From Rhizobium sp. P40RR-XXII (lineage in GTDB: Bacteria > Pseudomonadota > Alphaproteobacteria > Rhizobiales > Rhizobiaceae), in NCBI RefSeq assembly GCF_012641405.1, contig NZ_JABAII010000009.1:1-64000 (forward strand): DNA of 64,000 nt. Direction: 5' to 3'. Positions 44,971-54,539 of this stretch are shown here, piece by piece. Made by a program: the position numbers and the translations under genes. Position 1 is the first letter of the stretch; each line of letters begins with the position of its first letter. Under the pieces are notes generated by a model. The model worked only from the letters and a program-made list of their open reading frames with translations. It was not told where the DNA came from and did not search any database.

Positions 44971-45591
44971 TCACACAGTTATGTGCGAGATGCCAATGAA
45001 AATCAGGTAGACGCCCAATGTCGCTTCTAGTGGACGGCGGACAAGCGAAAATAGCCTCTGGATCGGTCCAAGGCGAAACATCAGAGCTAGAAAGCCAAAC
45101 CAGCTAAGGGCGATAGCAAATACGACCAGGGCCACCAGCGCCGGTTTCGTTTGAAGATCAGTCAAGCCCAGTCCGAGTGCCGATGTTGCAAAGAAAACTG
45201 CGGTGAGCGGATTTGTCATAGCTGTCATAAGTGCCACCAAGAAACTTCGTGATGCACGGCCTGGCCTGGACGAACGTGGGGCAGCGCCTGTGCGAACGGA
45301 GCGAAGCAGCGCTCTTGCGCCGATGACGCCCAGCGTCAAGGTGAAACTGGTTTGGGCAAGGCTATGCCAGACCTCATTGCGGACGATCGATAGAAAACCA
45401 GAGCTCGCAATTAATGCAAGCATACCTGCTCCACTAGCAATGCCAGCAGCAACCGACAAAGCTCCTCTTCGAGATCCGTGGAGGCTAGAGTCAACCACCA
45501 TCGCGAAGTTGGGACCCGGCACAGCTATTATGGCCAGGTAAGAGGTTGCAAAATAGGTGAGCTCCCGAATGAACAAGGTTGGATTGTGCAC
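44971..45591 (-). CDS. LysE/RhtB family amino acid exporter
   Basis: About 206 residues with five to six helices; IIAVPGPNFAMVVDSSLHGSR is the family's first-helix motif and ISHITV the C-terminus. The start is uncertain: GTG 45591 and TTG 45636 are in frame, both with poor ribosome sites. It is divergent from the LuxR-type regulator. It probably exports an amino acid or homoserine-lactone-like compound. Confidence 0.85.
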   Translation of the reverse strand: MHNPTLFIRELTYFATSYLAIIAVPGPNFAMVVDSSLHGSRRGALSVAAGIASGAGMLALIASSGFLSIVRNEVWHSLAQTSFTLTLGVIGARALLRSVRTGAAPRSSRPGRASRSFLVALMTAMTNPLTAVFFATSALGLGLTDLQTKPALVALVVFAIALSWFGFLALMFRLGPIQRLFSLVRRPLEATLGVYLIFIGISHITV

Positions 45592-45910
45592 GCTCAGGTC
45601 CGTTTTCCCGCACCAGCGGTCTTCCGCCAGCTTCAACGCCGCAAAACACTACATGTGCGAGAACACGGTCAAAACCGGCATATGCCGGTGGAGCTTGCCT
45701 TTTCGATAACGGATCGCCGCACGCGCTAGATGTGCCGGCGCGGCGTGTCCGACGCATTTCGAGCACGATGATCTGGAGGAATCTTTTTGCGCGGTCATAC
45801 TCACCGCTCCTGTTCACAACAAGAAAACCGACGGCTTGTTTTTGGTCTCGTTTCGGATATCAAATGACAACCTGTCCAACGGTCACTTTAACCTTATCGG
45901 AGCCACGACC

Positions 45911-47053
45911 GTGGTTTTCAATTCGGAAGTACTTTCGTCGGTCATCGGATCAATCTATGAGGCTGCCTACAGCCCGGAGCACTGGCGAACTGTTGTTGAA
46001 GAAATGCGGGTTGCTTTCAACGGGTCTAAAGCCTGCCTCACCAAAATGGGACCGACGGTAACGGCCAACGACGCCATCACGACCGGCCCGAACGCGGAAT
46101 ATCTGGAAAAATACCTCAGCGAGCATGCACCCTATGAGAACGCCTTGGAGCTGGCGGTCGCAGCGGCACCTGAAGGTCTGATCTATAATGACCACGCGCT
46201 TGTCGGAAGAGACAAGCTCCGTCGGAGCCGACTCTGGAACGAATGGATGGCCCCGCAGGACATGTATGAAGGTCTTGCCAGCAAGCTGCTCACGGAAGGC
46301 CGCTCGTTCTGGTTTTTTGATATCCAGCGCGGCAAAAGTCAGCGGTCCTTTGATGGTGAGGACATTAAATGGTTCAAGCAAGTCGCGCCGCACCTTCGGC
46401 GAGCCAATCAGATTTCGCGAAAATTTGGCGGGATGAAGCTGATGTCGCTTGCGTTCGAGCATTTGCCCTTTGGCGCTGTCATTGTTGACGGACAGCGGCG
46501 GGTCCTGGCGACCAACAGTCAGGCGGAAGCGATCCTCTCGTTGCCGTCGTGCGGGATCACTGTCCGGGGAGGACTGCTCGACGCGCGGCATTCACGCAAC
46601 GCCGAAAAGTTGCTGCATCTGATTGCCGACGCCAGTTGCAGGCGGGACAGCACCGTGCCTGGCACAGGAGGCGACATGCTAATGTCCTCTGACGTCGAGC
46701 AAAATGAAATTCCCGACCTCGCGGTGTCGGTTGGGCCCCTGCTAGAGGGCATCCACTCGGACACCTTTGGGGGCCATGCGGTCGTGTTCATACGGAAATT
46801 GTCATTCGATTTGCCGGAGAGCTTTGTGGATTATATGAGAACCGTGTTCGGCATGACGCCGAAGGAAGCCATGCTCTCTGCGTCTCTTGCCGAAGGTCTA
46901 TCCTTGAAGGACGCCGCCCAGCGCCATGGCATTCGCTTCACGACGGCGCGATCTTATCTGGAGAGCATCTTCCAGAAGACCGGCGTACGTCAGCAAAGCC
47001 AGCTCGTCGCCGTGCTCAAGACGATCCAGCCGATCACTTGGCGCGGCGCTTAA
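45911..47053 (+). CDS. LuxR family transcriptional regulator (C-terminal HTH)
   Basis: About 380 residues from GTG 45911, which has GGAG eight bases upstream; an in-frame TTG 45836 would add 25 unlikely residues. It has a long N-terminal sensor region (residues about 10-290, no clear named domain) and a C-terminal LuxR-type helix-turn-helix (LSLKDAAQRHGIRFTTARSYLESIFQKTG). It is flanked by two LysE exporters, one divergent and one convergent, so it may regulate amino-acid export. Confidence 0.85.
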   Translation: MVFNSEVLSSVIGSIYEAAYSPEHWRTVVEEMRVAFNGSKACLTKMGPTVTANDAITTGPNAEYLEKYLSEHAPYENALELAVAAAPEGLIYNDHALVGRDKLRRSRLWNEWMAPQDMYEGLASKLLTEGRSFWFFDIQRGKSQRSFDGEDIKWFKQVAPHLRRANQISRKFGGMKLMSLAFEHLPFGAVIVDGQRRVLATNSQAEAILSLPSCGITVRGGLLDARHSRNAEKLLHLIADASCRRDSTVPGTGGDMLMSSDVEQNEIPDLAVSVGPLLEGIHSDTFGGHAVVFIRKLSFDLPESFVDYMRTVFGMTPKEAMLSASLAEGLSLKDAAQRHGIRFTTARSYLESIFQKTGVRQQSQLVAVLKTIQPITWRGA

Positions 47054-47245
47054 ACGCTTCGAGTGGAATAGAACCGACGCGAGACATCCGATCGCCGCCC
47101 CCGCCGCTACGGATCAATCCCACCAGCGATGGGAGACTTGCGATGGATACATTTAGCCCAGCAAATCAGGATATCGCGTTTTCGTTGGTCGACCCCTGCC
47201 AAATGAGATCGCTACCGAACTGGTGCCCCAACAGCCATAATCGGA

Positions 47246-47899
47246 TCAAATGCGTATGCCACGGACGCCCCCGAAAAACGCGAGGCGGAGACCGAGCAGG
47301 ATCGTGACGATGCCGGCGAACCGCTCTTGCCACAGTGCAAGAAGCGGTCGCTGCGAAAGCCAACCGCCGAATGTCCCCGACCCGATAGCGACGACGCTCA
47401 AGATCATGAAATTGGAAAGCTTGGTTACTGATCCAAGGAGAACGAGCTGCGCGGCGGCCGACCAGCGGCTCGTCGGGTCGACGAATTGGGGGAGGAACGC
47501 GAAGAGGAATGCAAGCGCTTTCGGGTTGGTCAAATTGATTATGCCCTCGCGGAGCGCTTTTCCGCTCGAAATGGATGAAGGAGCCGGAGGACCATATTGG
47601 TTATGGCTGCGAGCCCGAAGGAGAAGCTTGGCACCCAGCCAAATCAGATAGGATGCTCCAAGCCAGCGCAGTATATCGAACGCGAGGGGCGAGGCTTGAA
47701 GGATCGATGCGACGCCGAGAACCAATAGGACGATCTGAATGCAGCCGGATATGAGGGTCATACCCACTACGCACAGAATGGCGGTCCGGCGACCCTGACC
47801 AATCCCTCTTCCAATCACGAGAACATTGTCCGGCCCTGGGGAAAGCTGCATCGCCAGAACGGCGGCGTAAAAGGTGAGAAACGTCCCGAAGTTCAACAT
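47246..47899 (-). CDS. LysE/RhtB family amino acid exporter
   Basis: 217 residues from ATG 47899 (GAGG seven bases before). First-helix motif AMQLSPGPDNVLVIGRGI, and NLTNPKALAFLFAFLPQF in the middle are typical. About six helices. It is convergent with the LuxR-type gene. The substrate is unknown. Confidence 0.9.
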   Translation of the reverse strand: MLNFGTFLTFYAAVLAMQLSPGPDNVLVIGRGIGQGRRTAILCVVGMTLISGCIQIVLLVLGVASILQASPLAFDILRWLGASYLIWLGAKLLLRARSHNQYGPPAPSSISSGKALREGIINLTNPKALAFLFAFLPQFVDPTSRWSAAAQLVLLGSVTKLSNFMILSVVAIGSGTFGGWLSQRPLLALWQERFAGIVTILLGLRLAFFGGVRGIRI

Positions 47900-48081
47900 G
47901 GGTCGTCCTCTGATCGCATTGGCAAAATAGTAGGGCATGATTGGCGAGATCCAACCCGGCGTGACGAGTCATCTGATGCGAATGTTGATGAATATCTCCT
48001 CGTAACGTTCTCGGTTCGGGCCTTGCCTGTGAAAAGCTGACCATTAAGTATCAACGCGCTTTGTAGAGGAGGTCGTCTTCA

Positions 48082-48954
48082 ATAAAGATCGGTAGACGCG
48101 TTTTTCTCGCAGGATCAGCAGTCTCTATTGTCGCACCACGTGTTTGCGTCGCCGAGCCGGGACACGCGGTGTTCTGGCGGGCGTTTTTTCCCAATCATGA
48201 ATTCGTCCTGTTCGGCTATGTCAGAATCCGGGCCGACCTTATTCCCGACATCTATAGCGAAGGGCAAACGCTTATCTCTCAATCTCGCGCTGTGTTGCTC
48301 GACATGAGCCCGAACGTGAAATTCTCCAGTGTCAGCTTTCCGAGAACCCAGACTGAACCGGTGGTCAACAGGCTGTCGCCGCAGGCACAGGCAGAATTTC
48401 GAGAGGTGATGAAAAGACTGGTCCCCGCGGAAGAGATCGAGGGACTGCCGGGGTTCACCGCCAGCCTGATGCTGTCTGGCGAAGGTCAGCACTCTTTCAG
48501 TCCCACCGAACCCAGCATCGGCTTTGCGCTCGCAAAATACGCGGCAGAAGCACAACGACCGCTCGCAACGCTCGTATCGGATCAGGAAGTGCTGTCCTCT
48601 GGCAAACAGATGACGATCGAAATATTCAACGCGGTCGGCCCTTCGACTGTCGAGTATCTTCTTGATTTGCGGCGCCGTCTCGGCCCGATCGGAGCATATT
48701 TCGAGGAGCTTTATCGCTCCCGCGAAAGTGGCGAAATCGCGCGCCTGGCACGGGAGATGTCAGAGAACGGTGTCTTCACACCGACAGATTTCCTTGATGC
48801 GCAAGCGTTGCGGAGGATGTTCATAGAGCGTCTCGTCGCTCAACCCCCGGGGTCCAACGCTTTCGTGACGATGCCCATTGGTCTGCTTTCGGGGCCAATA
48901 AGCATCCTCGATGAACTTCGTGCTCATGGCGCGACGGTGACCGCCGTGTCCTAA
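48082..48954 (+). CDS. divergent TraB/GumN-like exported protein with apparent ATA start
   Basis: The frame opens after a stop at 48064. It encodes a twin-arginine-type signal (KIGRRVFLAGSAVS), then FVLFGYVRIRADLIPD near the start and NAFVTMPIGLLSGPISILDELRAHGA at the end. These align with the GumN signatures LFGTIHV and GxxHLxGP, but both signature histidines are missing. AGGAGGT at 48067-48073 is well placed for an ATA codon at 48082; no ATG, GTG or TTG occurs before GTG 48169, which would lose the signal peptide. The start is either a rare ATA or a mutated ATG. Family members are metal-dependent hydrolase-like proteins; this one is likely inactive or altered. Confidence 0.6.
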   Translation: MKIGRRVFLAGSAVSIVAPRVCVAEPGHAVFWRAFFPNHEFVLFGYVRIRADLIPDIYSEGQTLISQSRAVLLDMSPNVKFSSVSFPRTQTEPVVNRLSPQAQAEFREVMKRLVPAEEIEGLPGFTASLMLSGEGQHSFSPTEPSIGFALAKYAAEAQRPLATLVSDQEVLSSGKQMTIEIFNAVGPSTVEYLLDLRRRLGPIGAYFEELYRSRESGEIARLAREMSENGVFTPTDFLDAQALRRMFIERLVAQPPGSNAFVTMPIGLLSGPISILDELRAHGATVTAVS

Positions 48955-49246
48955 CTTTTCTGGCGCACAAGAGCCTTTGAGGCCGAGGGCGCAAGGCGGC
49001 GACCAGACTGAGTAGGCTGAGTTTGCCTCAGAATCCAGGAAGGATATCATATCTGTCCCCGGCCTCGATTTTCCCGTCGTTCGAAGTTGACGACTTCGGC
49101 TTTTCAAAAAAAGGCGAACACCGGGGGACGTCTCCTCAACTCGATTATTGAAATGCGGCAAAGAAAGAATTACCTTCGAGACGACTTGCATTTCTGTGCT
49201 CGGGAGATGGCGAAGGGTGGTCAACAGATACTCTCGCACCAGAGAT

Positions 49247-49444
49247 ATGTCCCTGGATTCCGAGGCATTCGGCACCTGTCAACGCGTATTTGACGCCATA
49301 CTTGCCGAACTGAGCATCAATCGCGAATACGAGAAGGCTGAGGACATTGCCGCCTTTGTCATCAAGCTTTATCAGCAGGGCGTCCACAATGAGAAAAAGC
49401 TATTCCAGCTTGGCATGAGCGCCACCGTTCATCTCAAGGACTAA
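49247..49444 (+). CDS. small conserved-looking helical protein
   Basis: 65 residues from ATG 49247: SEAFGTCQRVFDAILAELSI, EKAEDIAAFVIKLYQQGV and NEKKLFQLG. The helical pattern resembles small rhizobial proteins of unknown function. The ribosome site is weak, and the frame is open further upstream without a fitting product. Confidence 0.55.
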   Translation: MSLDSEAFGTCQRVFDAILAELSINREYEKAEDIAAFVIKLYQQGVHNEKKLFQLGMSATVHLKD

Positions 49445-49465
49445 GCGACAGTACCCGGCCGTTGC

Positions 49466-49675
49466 CTATGTTCCGCCTGATCTTGGAGATGAGGCGGTTT
49501 CAGCGTCGCTGCCCGAGTATTCCAAGTTGAGCAGCTTTGCCATGTCCTCGGCGATGCGTTCGTTAAGCCCGCCAAGAATAACGTTGCTGTAAGCCATAAC
49601 TCGGCCCGTGTTCGCGTCGACGACAGACCAAGACCATGCGGCGTCGCGCACGGTGCGGTATCTTGCAGGGATCAT
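49466..49675 (-). CDS. small hypothetical protein
   Basis: 69 residues from ATG 49675 with GGAGG seven bases upstream. It reads WSWSVVDANTGRVMAYSNVI, then a helix (NERIAEDMAKLLNLEY) and a polar tail. The longer open frame to 49918 has no start signal. No family is recognised. It is convergent with the small gene at 49247. Confidence 0.55.
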   Translation of the reverse strand: MIPARYRTVRDAAWSWSVVDANTGRVMAYSNVILGGLNERIAEDMAKLLNLEYSGSDAETASSPRSGGT

Positions 49676-50392
49676 GTTCGAACCTCCGAAAATCATATTA
49701 CTTAAACCCTCCCGGTGGCCCGAGGTTCCGACGTTGAGACGCTGGCAATCGAACTGGTTGCGAATGGTCAATCGAATATGCGGCAGCCGGTTCACAAAAT
49801 CGAAACCAGAGTCCGATGCTCTTCCCGCGCGATCGATACGCTTCGTGGTTGGAAGCGTACCAAGCCCCGGCCTTATGCTTTCCCTCGTGAAGCCCGGAGT
49901 TTCTGACAATCTCACCAAGGGTTCTTGTTGGATCTGATCAGCAATCTCAGACGGCTTGCCGAAGGCAAAGTCCAGGCGTTGAAACGCGCAAGGATGGTGG
50001 CGAGGGAGCTCGATCAGGACGCCCAGGCACGTGCCGGCGAAGAAGTCCTTCAGAGGCGGTCATCGAGGTTCACTCTTTGCCGATATCGATCGAATGACCT
50101 CTGAGCGCAATGTAGAACAGCTGTCTCAGGCGCGGCCGAGCTTCACGGCGGCGGATACAATCGAAAAAGCGGACCAGCGTTAGGAATCCCGCGAAAGTGC
50201 GTTCAACCAACCAACGTTGATCAGACAGCATTGTATCAATACGAGAGCCGAGCATTTCGTGATAACAATATCCAGTCCCCGATTCCAGAAGAGCGCGCGG
50301 CTTTCCTCGATAGAAGGATGGCTGATGGACTTTAGCGTTGCTTTAAAGAACCTGTGTAACGATGCAGGTCTGTCCCCTATACCGGCAACCTG
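49676..50392. other. intergenic, possible transposase relic
   Basis: No supported gene in about 700 bp. A minus-strand frame at 50070-50255 contains DQRWLVERTFAGF, which recalls the C-terminal motif of IS5-type transposases, but the rest does not fit. A plus-strand frame near 49926-50102 is open without a clear product. Confidence 0.3.
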
Positions 50393-52651
50393 ATGAAGTT
50401 TCGAAGAAAACCAAAGATATTGCGCGGCTTCGCGAGTTCTGCAATAAGCCTTACCGGCGCATTTGCTCCGGCAATATTTGCGGCAACTATTGCAGTGATC
50501 GTCGTCTATGTTGCGACGAACTGGCGGCTGGAACGATTACTGGCCGACGAACGCTCAGTGGTCGCCGGTGAGCTTGCCACCATATCATCTCGGCTTCAGA
50601 CGAACCTCAACAGCAATGTGAAGCTGCTGCAAGGCCTGGCGGCCGGTATCGCAGTCAATCCGACGATGGACCAAAGTGCTTTTTCGAAACTTGCCGCGGA
50701 GATTTTGCAGCCGGATTCACAGTTGCGTAGCTTCGCCGCGGCCCCCGGCATGGTGGTCAAATGGGTTTATCCAGAAAAAGGAAACGAAAAGGCGATCGGA
50801 CTCGACTATCGAACGAACGAAAAGCAACGGGATAGCGCAATGCTCGCGCGCAATACCCACAATATCGTCCTGACGGGCCCTGTGGCCCTTGTCCAGGGCG
50901 GAGCGGCTTTCGTGGTCAGATGCCCGATTTATACCAATGATAGAACAAGCCAGATCTTCTGGGGTCTTCTCTCTGGAATCGTAGACATACCGCGGCTCTA
51001 CCAAGATAGCGGCCTTGGATCGACCGACCTTGAGATTGCCATTAGTGACGTACCGGAACCGAGGTTCGCCAAACAAGTTTTTCTCGGCGACCTGGAAACT
51101 TTTTCGAAGAATCCGGTCGTGGCATCCGTTGATATGTCTTATGGCCAATGGACCCTTGTCGCAGTACCTAGGGGTGGATGGGGCCAAAACGGCGGCATGG
51201 CCACCTTTGAGTTCTGTGCTTGCCTATTGTCTTTGTGTGTCGTTGCACCGATTGTCTGGGTAGGCTTTCTGACCAAATCACGCCAAAGAACCATTGAAAA
51301 ACTTCGCCTTCACAAGAAAAAGCTCGTTCGGGCACGGCAAAGGCTCGAATATCTGTCGTTTCATGACGCACTAACGGGGCTTCCGAATCGACGATTTATT
51401 GATCGGATGATCTCGCAGCCGTCGAGGCCCAGTCCAGGAAATTGTCTGATACTGATTCATATCGACCTGGATCGATTTAAGGAAATCAACGACACGAAAG
51501 GGCATGCCGGAGGCGATACGGTCCTGCAGGCGGCGGCTTTGCGCCTTGTCAACTTGGCCGGCCCAAACGACGTAGCGGCACGGATCGGGGGAGATGAGTT
51601 CATCTTCGCCAGCTGGAGCGCCGATCCCGCGCCCAGGGCAACCGAATTGGCCCAACAGATTGTCTATGCACTCAAGCAACCGGTATTCGTCGATGGTTCA
51701 GAGTGTGTGGTCGGAGCAAGCGTCGGCGTCGCCTGGGAGACTGAAAGTGCACACGGGCGGGATCTCAGTCAGCTACGTCTCAACGCCGATTTGGCTCTAT
51801 ACGAAGCGAAGAAGACAGGCCGCGGCCGGGCGGCCATTTTCACTGAGGAGCTTCGCAGTACTGCAATCCATACGAAGGAATTGGCGGACGAATTCAATCA
51901 TGCGCTCGATCGGGATGAACTGGTTGCATTCTTCCAGCCGCAGTTTCATGCGGATACATTGGATATCGCGGGCGTCGAGACACTTGCCCGTTGGGATCAC
52001 CCGCAAAAAGGCCTCCTCGCGCCGGATAAATTTCTCGCTGTCGCGGAAAATTTGGGACGTTCCGGCGACATGGATAGGCTGATCCTGCAAAAGGCTCTGT
52101 TCGAGCTTACAAGATGGGACAGCCTGGGTATGCGCATCCCGCGCGTCTCGGTCAATATTTCCGCGCGTCGACTTGCGCAGGCAAATCTGCTCTCTGAACT
52201 GGCTGGGCTTAACGTCGCCAAGGGTCGCCTGTGTTTTGAGCTGCTTGAAACGATCTCCTTCGACGATCTTCAACCAGTTCTCAACGAGATAATTCCGGCT
52301 GTCAAAGAGCTCGGCATTGAAATTGAGATCGATGATTTCGGCACCGGACACGCCAGTATCGTAAGTTTGCTTAGATTTGAGCCACGAAGGCTGAAGATCG
52401 ATCGAGAAATCATCAAGCCGATCGTCACATCTCCATCTCAGCGCCGCCTCGTGTCCTCGATTATCGAAATCGGCCGGTCACAGAACATCGACATCGTCGC
52501 CGAAGGCGTGGAAACGATGGAGCATGCGAGGATCTTGAAAGAGTTGGGTTGCCATTTGCTGCAAGGTTACGCTCTGGCACGGCCAATGTCCTCAAAGCAA
52601 TTGATTGAATTTTGCTGCACGAAGGACAAAGAGCTCAAAGAGGTGGGATAA
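50393..52651 (+). CDS. CHASE-GGDEF-EAL cyclic-di-GMP enzyme
   Basis: 752 residues: membrane helix (about 20-42), periplasmic CHASE-type sensor (about 60-250), second helix (about 276-300), GGDEF domain with intact ARIGGDEFIF near 400, and an EAL domain (ETLARW in place of EALVRW, ELLETISF, IDDFGTGHAS, EGVET). The inhibitory-site RxxD before GGDEF is absent (GPND). Both cyclase and phosphodiesterase sites look usable. It probably couples a periplasmic ligand to cyclic-di-GMP turnover. Confidence 0.9.
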   Translation: MKFRRKPKILRGFASSAISLTGAFAPAIFAATIAVIVVYVATNWRLERLLADERSVVAGELATISSRLQTNLNSNVKLLQGLAAGIAVNPTMDQSAFSKLAAEILQPDSQLRSFAAAPGMVVKWVYPEKGNEKAIGLDYRTNEKQRDSAMLARNTHNIVLTGPVALVQGGAAFVVRCPIYTNDRTSQIFWGLLSGIVDIPRLYQDSGLGSTDLEIAISDVPEPRFAKQVFLGDLETFSKNPVVASVDMSYGQWTLVAVPRGGWGQNGGMATFEFCACLLSLCVVAPIVWVGFLTKSRQRTIEKLRLHKKKLVRARQRLEYLSFHDALTGLPNRRFIDRMISQPSRPSPGNCLILIHIDLDRFKEINDTKGHAGGDTVLQAAALRLVNLAGPNDVAARIGGDEFIFASWSADPAPRATELAQQIVYALKQPVFVDGSECVVGASVGVAWETESAHGRDLSQLRLNADLALYEAKKTGRGRAAIFTEELRSTAIHTKELADEFNHALDRDELVAFFQPQFHADTLDIAGVETLARWDHPQKGLLAPDKFLAVAENLGRSGDMDRLILQKALFELTRWDSLGMRIPRVSVNISARRLAQANLLSELAGLNVAKGRLCFELLETISFDDLQPVLNEIIPAVKELGIEIEIDDFGTGHASIVSLLRFEPRRLKIDREIIKPIVTSPSQRRLVSSIIEIGRSQNIDIVAEGVETMEHARILKELGCHLLQGYALARPMSSKQLIEFCCTKDKELKEVG

Positions 52652-52724
52652 AGGCTAGGCAACTCGGAACTTACATGCGTCCAATTCGGATTTTAACCTT
52701 GTCCAATCCGGAATTTGTAGCCGT

Positions 52725-52943
52725 GTGAGTCAGCGGCCGATGCAAATGTCAGCGCCATCAGCACGCCAATGCGGGGTGTCGCCCACGGAAGGTTGGGGAG
52801 CCCGCGTGATTGATCGGCTGGCAGCAGACCTCAGGGATGATTTTCCAGAAATGACGTGCCCTTCGCCTGGAAACCTCAATATGCGTGCCTTTGCTGAACT
52901 GAACCTGCCGGCGCGCTATTTGAAGGTCATCGAAACTTTATGA
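52725..52943 (+). pseudogene. DUF1016 (YhcG) N-terminal remnant
   Basis: Within this frame GWGARVIDRLAADLRDDFPE and a degraded SPGNLNMRAFAE match the N-terminal domain of YhcG/DUF1016 proteins, whose C-terminal half is a PD-(D/E)XK nuclease. Only about 40 residues of homology remain; the nuclease domain is gone. Confidence 0.6.
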
Positions 52944-53033
52944 CCGCCGGGAATTGGTCGAGCGGATTCGTGGGCTCAACAGATCGACAAGCTTTCTATT
53001 TCCATTGTGTCGGAGTGATTTGCGTTCAAAGCG

Positions 53034-53753
53034 CTATTGGACCTCATGCACATAACGATGGCTTCTAGTCGTCGCGCGATGCTTTGCGACAAGAACGGGA
53101 ACGGCGGATTGATCATAGGCGACTTCATCGATCGTTAGCACGGCGCTAGGACGCTCCAGTTGCAGCAAGCGGCAGTCCTCCTCCGTCGCCATATCGGCCG
53201 CGATTTGCTCACGCACCGCGGAAATGCGAATGCCGTAGCGATCGAGGAGGAAAAGATACAGCAGCGCCGGCACGTCCTCCCTCTTTTCCGGGAAACCTGG
53301 CAAGAGATGCGCCGGAAGCGCCAAGACCTCGTGCATGACCGGCTTTTCGCCGACGCTGCGCAGGCGATGGATGGCAATGACTTCTGCGGGACTTTCGAGC
53401 CGCAGGCCAACGTATTCCTCTTCGCTTGCCTGACGGTTCTGCAACGAGAGAACGTCGGATGTGGAATTCTGCAGCGAGCCGTCCAACCCGTGCAGGCGAA
53501 AATACTGGAAGAAGAAGCGCAAGCTGTGCTGGGGCGTGCGCCCGGTCACGACTGTACCGGTCTTGCGACGGCGGCTAAGCAGCCCCTCATTGGTCAAGTC
53601 CATAAGCGCCCGCCTGATCGTGCCGACTGCGACGCCAAACGTTTGCGACAAGGCGATCTCGCTCGGCAGAACGGTTCCAGCCGACCATTTCCCCATCATG
53701 ATCGCTTCCGTGATCTGCCGCTTCACGACCTCGCCGAGCTTAGCGGCCGGCAT
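53034..53753 (-). CDS. GntR family regulator (HutC type)
   Basis: 239 residues: N-terminal winged helix (LPSEIALSQTFGVAVGTIRRALMDL) and a UTRA effector domain (ending in VLVAKHRATTRSHRY). The N-terminus is slightly short, and its start codon lies at the junction with an aldehyde dehydrogenase fragment on the other strand, with a poor ribosome site. It may have lost its native promoter and its first few codons in a deletion. Confidence 0.82.
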   Translation of the reverse strand: MPAAKLGEVVKRQITEAIMMGKWSAGTVLPSEIALSQTFGVAVGTIRRALMDLTNEGLLSRRRKTGTVVTGRTPQHSLRFFFQYFRLHGLDGSLQNSTSDVLSLQNRQASEEEYVGLRLESPAEVIAIHRLRSVGEKPVMHEVLALPAHLLPGFPEKREDVPALLYLFLLDRYGIRISAVREQIAADMATEEDCRLLQLERPSAVLTIDEVAYDQSAVPVLVAKHRATTRSHRYVHEVQ

Positions 53754-54394
53754 CTGAAACCGGCGCTATTGGAGCTCGGCGGCAAGGCGCCGCTCGTCAT
53801 TCTCGACGATGCGGATATCGACGGCGCGGTGAATGCCGCGATCTTCGGCGCCTTCATGAACCAGGGCCAGATCTGCATGTCGACGGAACGGATCATCGTC
53901 CACCAGGCGATCGCCGATGAATTCGTCGCCAAGCTTGCCGCCCGCGCGAACCTCCTGCCCGCCGGTGATCCGCGCGACCATGTCGTACTGGGGTCGCTGA
54001 TCAGCCTCGAGGCCGCCAAGAAGATGGAAACACTAATCGCCGATGCCGAGGCAAAAGGCGCAAAGCTCGTCGCCGGAGGCAAGCGGACGGGCACGGTCGT
54101 AGAGGCGACCCTTCTCGATCACGTCACGTCGGACATGCGCATCTATGCCGAGGAATCCTTCGGACCGGTCAAGCCGATCATTCGGGCCGCGAACGAGGAC
54201 AAAGCAGTGCGCATCGCCAATGACACCGAATACGGGCTGTCGTCGGCGGTCTTCAGCCGCGATGTCCAGCGCGCGCTCGCGGTTGCCGGCCGCATCCAGT
54301 CTGACCACAGCAGGAGGCCGCCGCCTTATGGTTTTCCTCCGCCGGCGAGCGGTCGCGCGGCTTGCCTGGGTGCGGCAAAAAATTCAACATGCAT
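53744..54394 (+). pseudogene. aldehyde dehydrogenase internal fragment
   Basis: The frame encodes KPALLELGGKAPLVILDDAD, the catalytic cysteine in MNQGQICMSTER and Glu in ESFGPVKPI, all from the aldehyde dehydrogenase family (vanillin/salicylaldehyde-like), ending at RALAVAGRIQS near 54300. The N-terminal 230 or so residues (most of the NAD domain) and the last 70 are missing. Deletion on the left joins it to the GntR gene; on the right unrelated sequence and a RIME-like repeat follow. Confidence 0.8.
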
Positions 54395-54500
54395 CTAGAG
54401 CGGTTCAGCTCTTCACGGAATCGCTAAACCGCTCTATCTCTTTGTTATCTCGCAATTCCGGACGGAAAACCGCTGCGCACTTTTCCTTGAATTGCTCTAG
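54395..54500. repeat. RIME-like rhizobial mosaic element
   Basis: 106 bp starting CTAGAGCGGTTCAG and ending GCTCTAG, with two palindromic modules (CTAGAGCGGTT with AACCGCTCTA; GCAATTCCGGACGGAAAA with TTTTCCTTGAATTGC). This matches the Rhizobium-specific intergenic mosaic element layout. It sits between two pseudogenes. Confidence 0.75.
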
Positions 54501-54539
54501 CCCCCATGAAGGCTCCGATATCAGGACGGCTGTAGAGAA

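Noticed and set aside
47142..47306. Short plus-strand frame after the LuxR gene, with GGGAG before its ATG
   Set aside because: The product MDTFSPANQDIAFSLVD... then runs into the 3' end of the facing LysE gene with shadow-like sequence; possibly a relic but not supportable.
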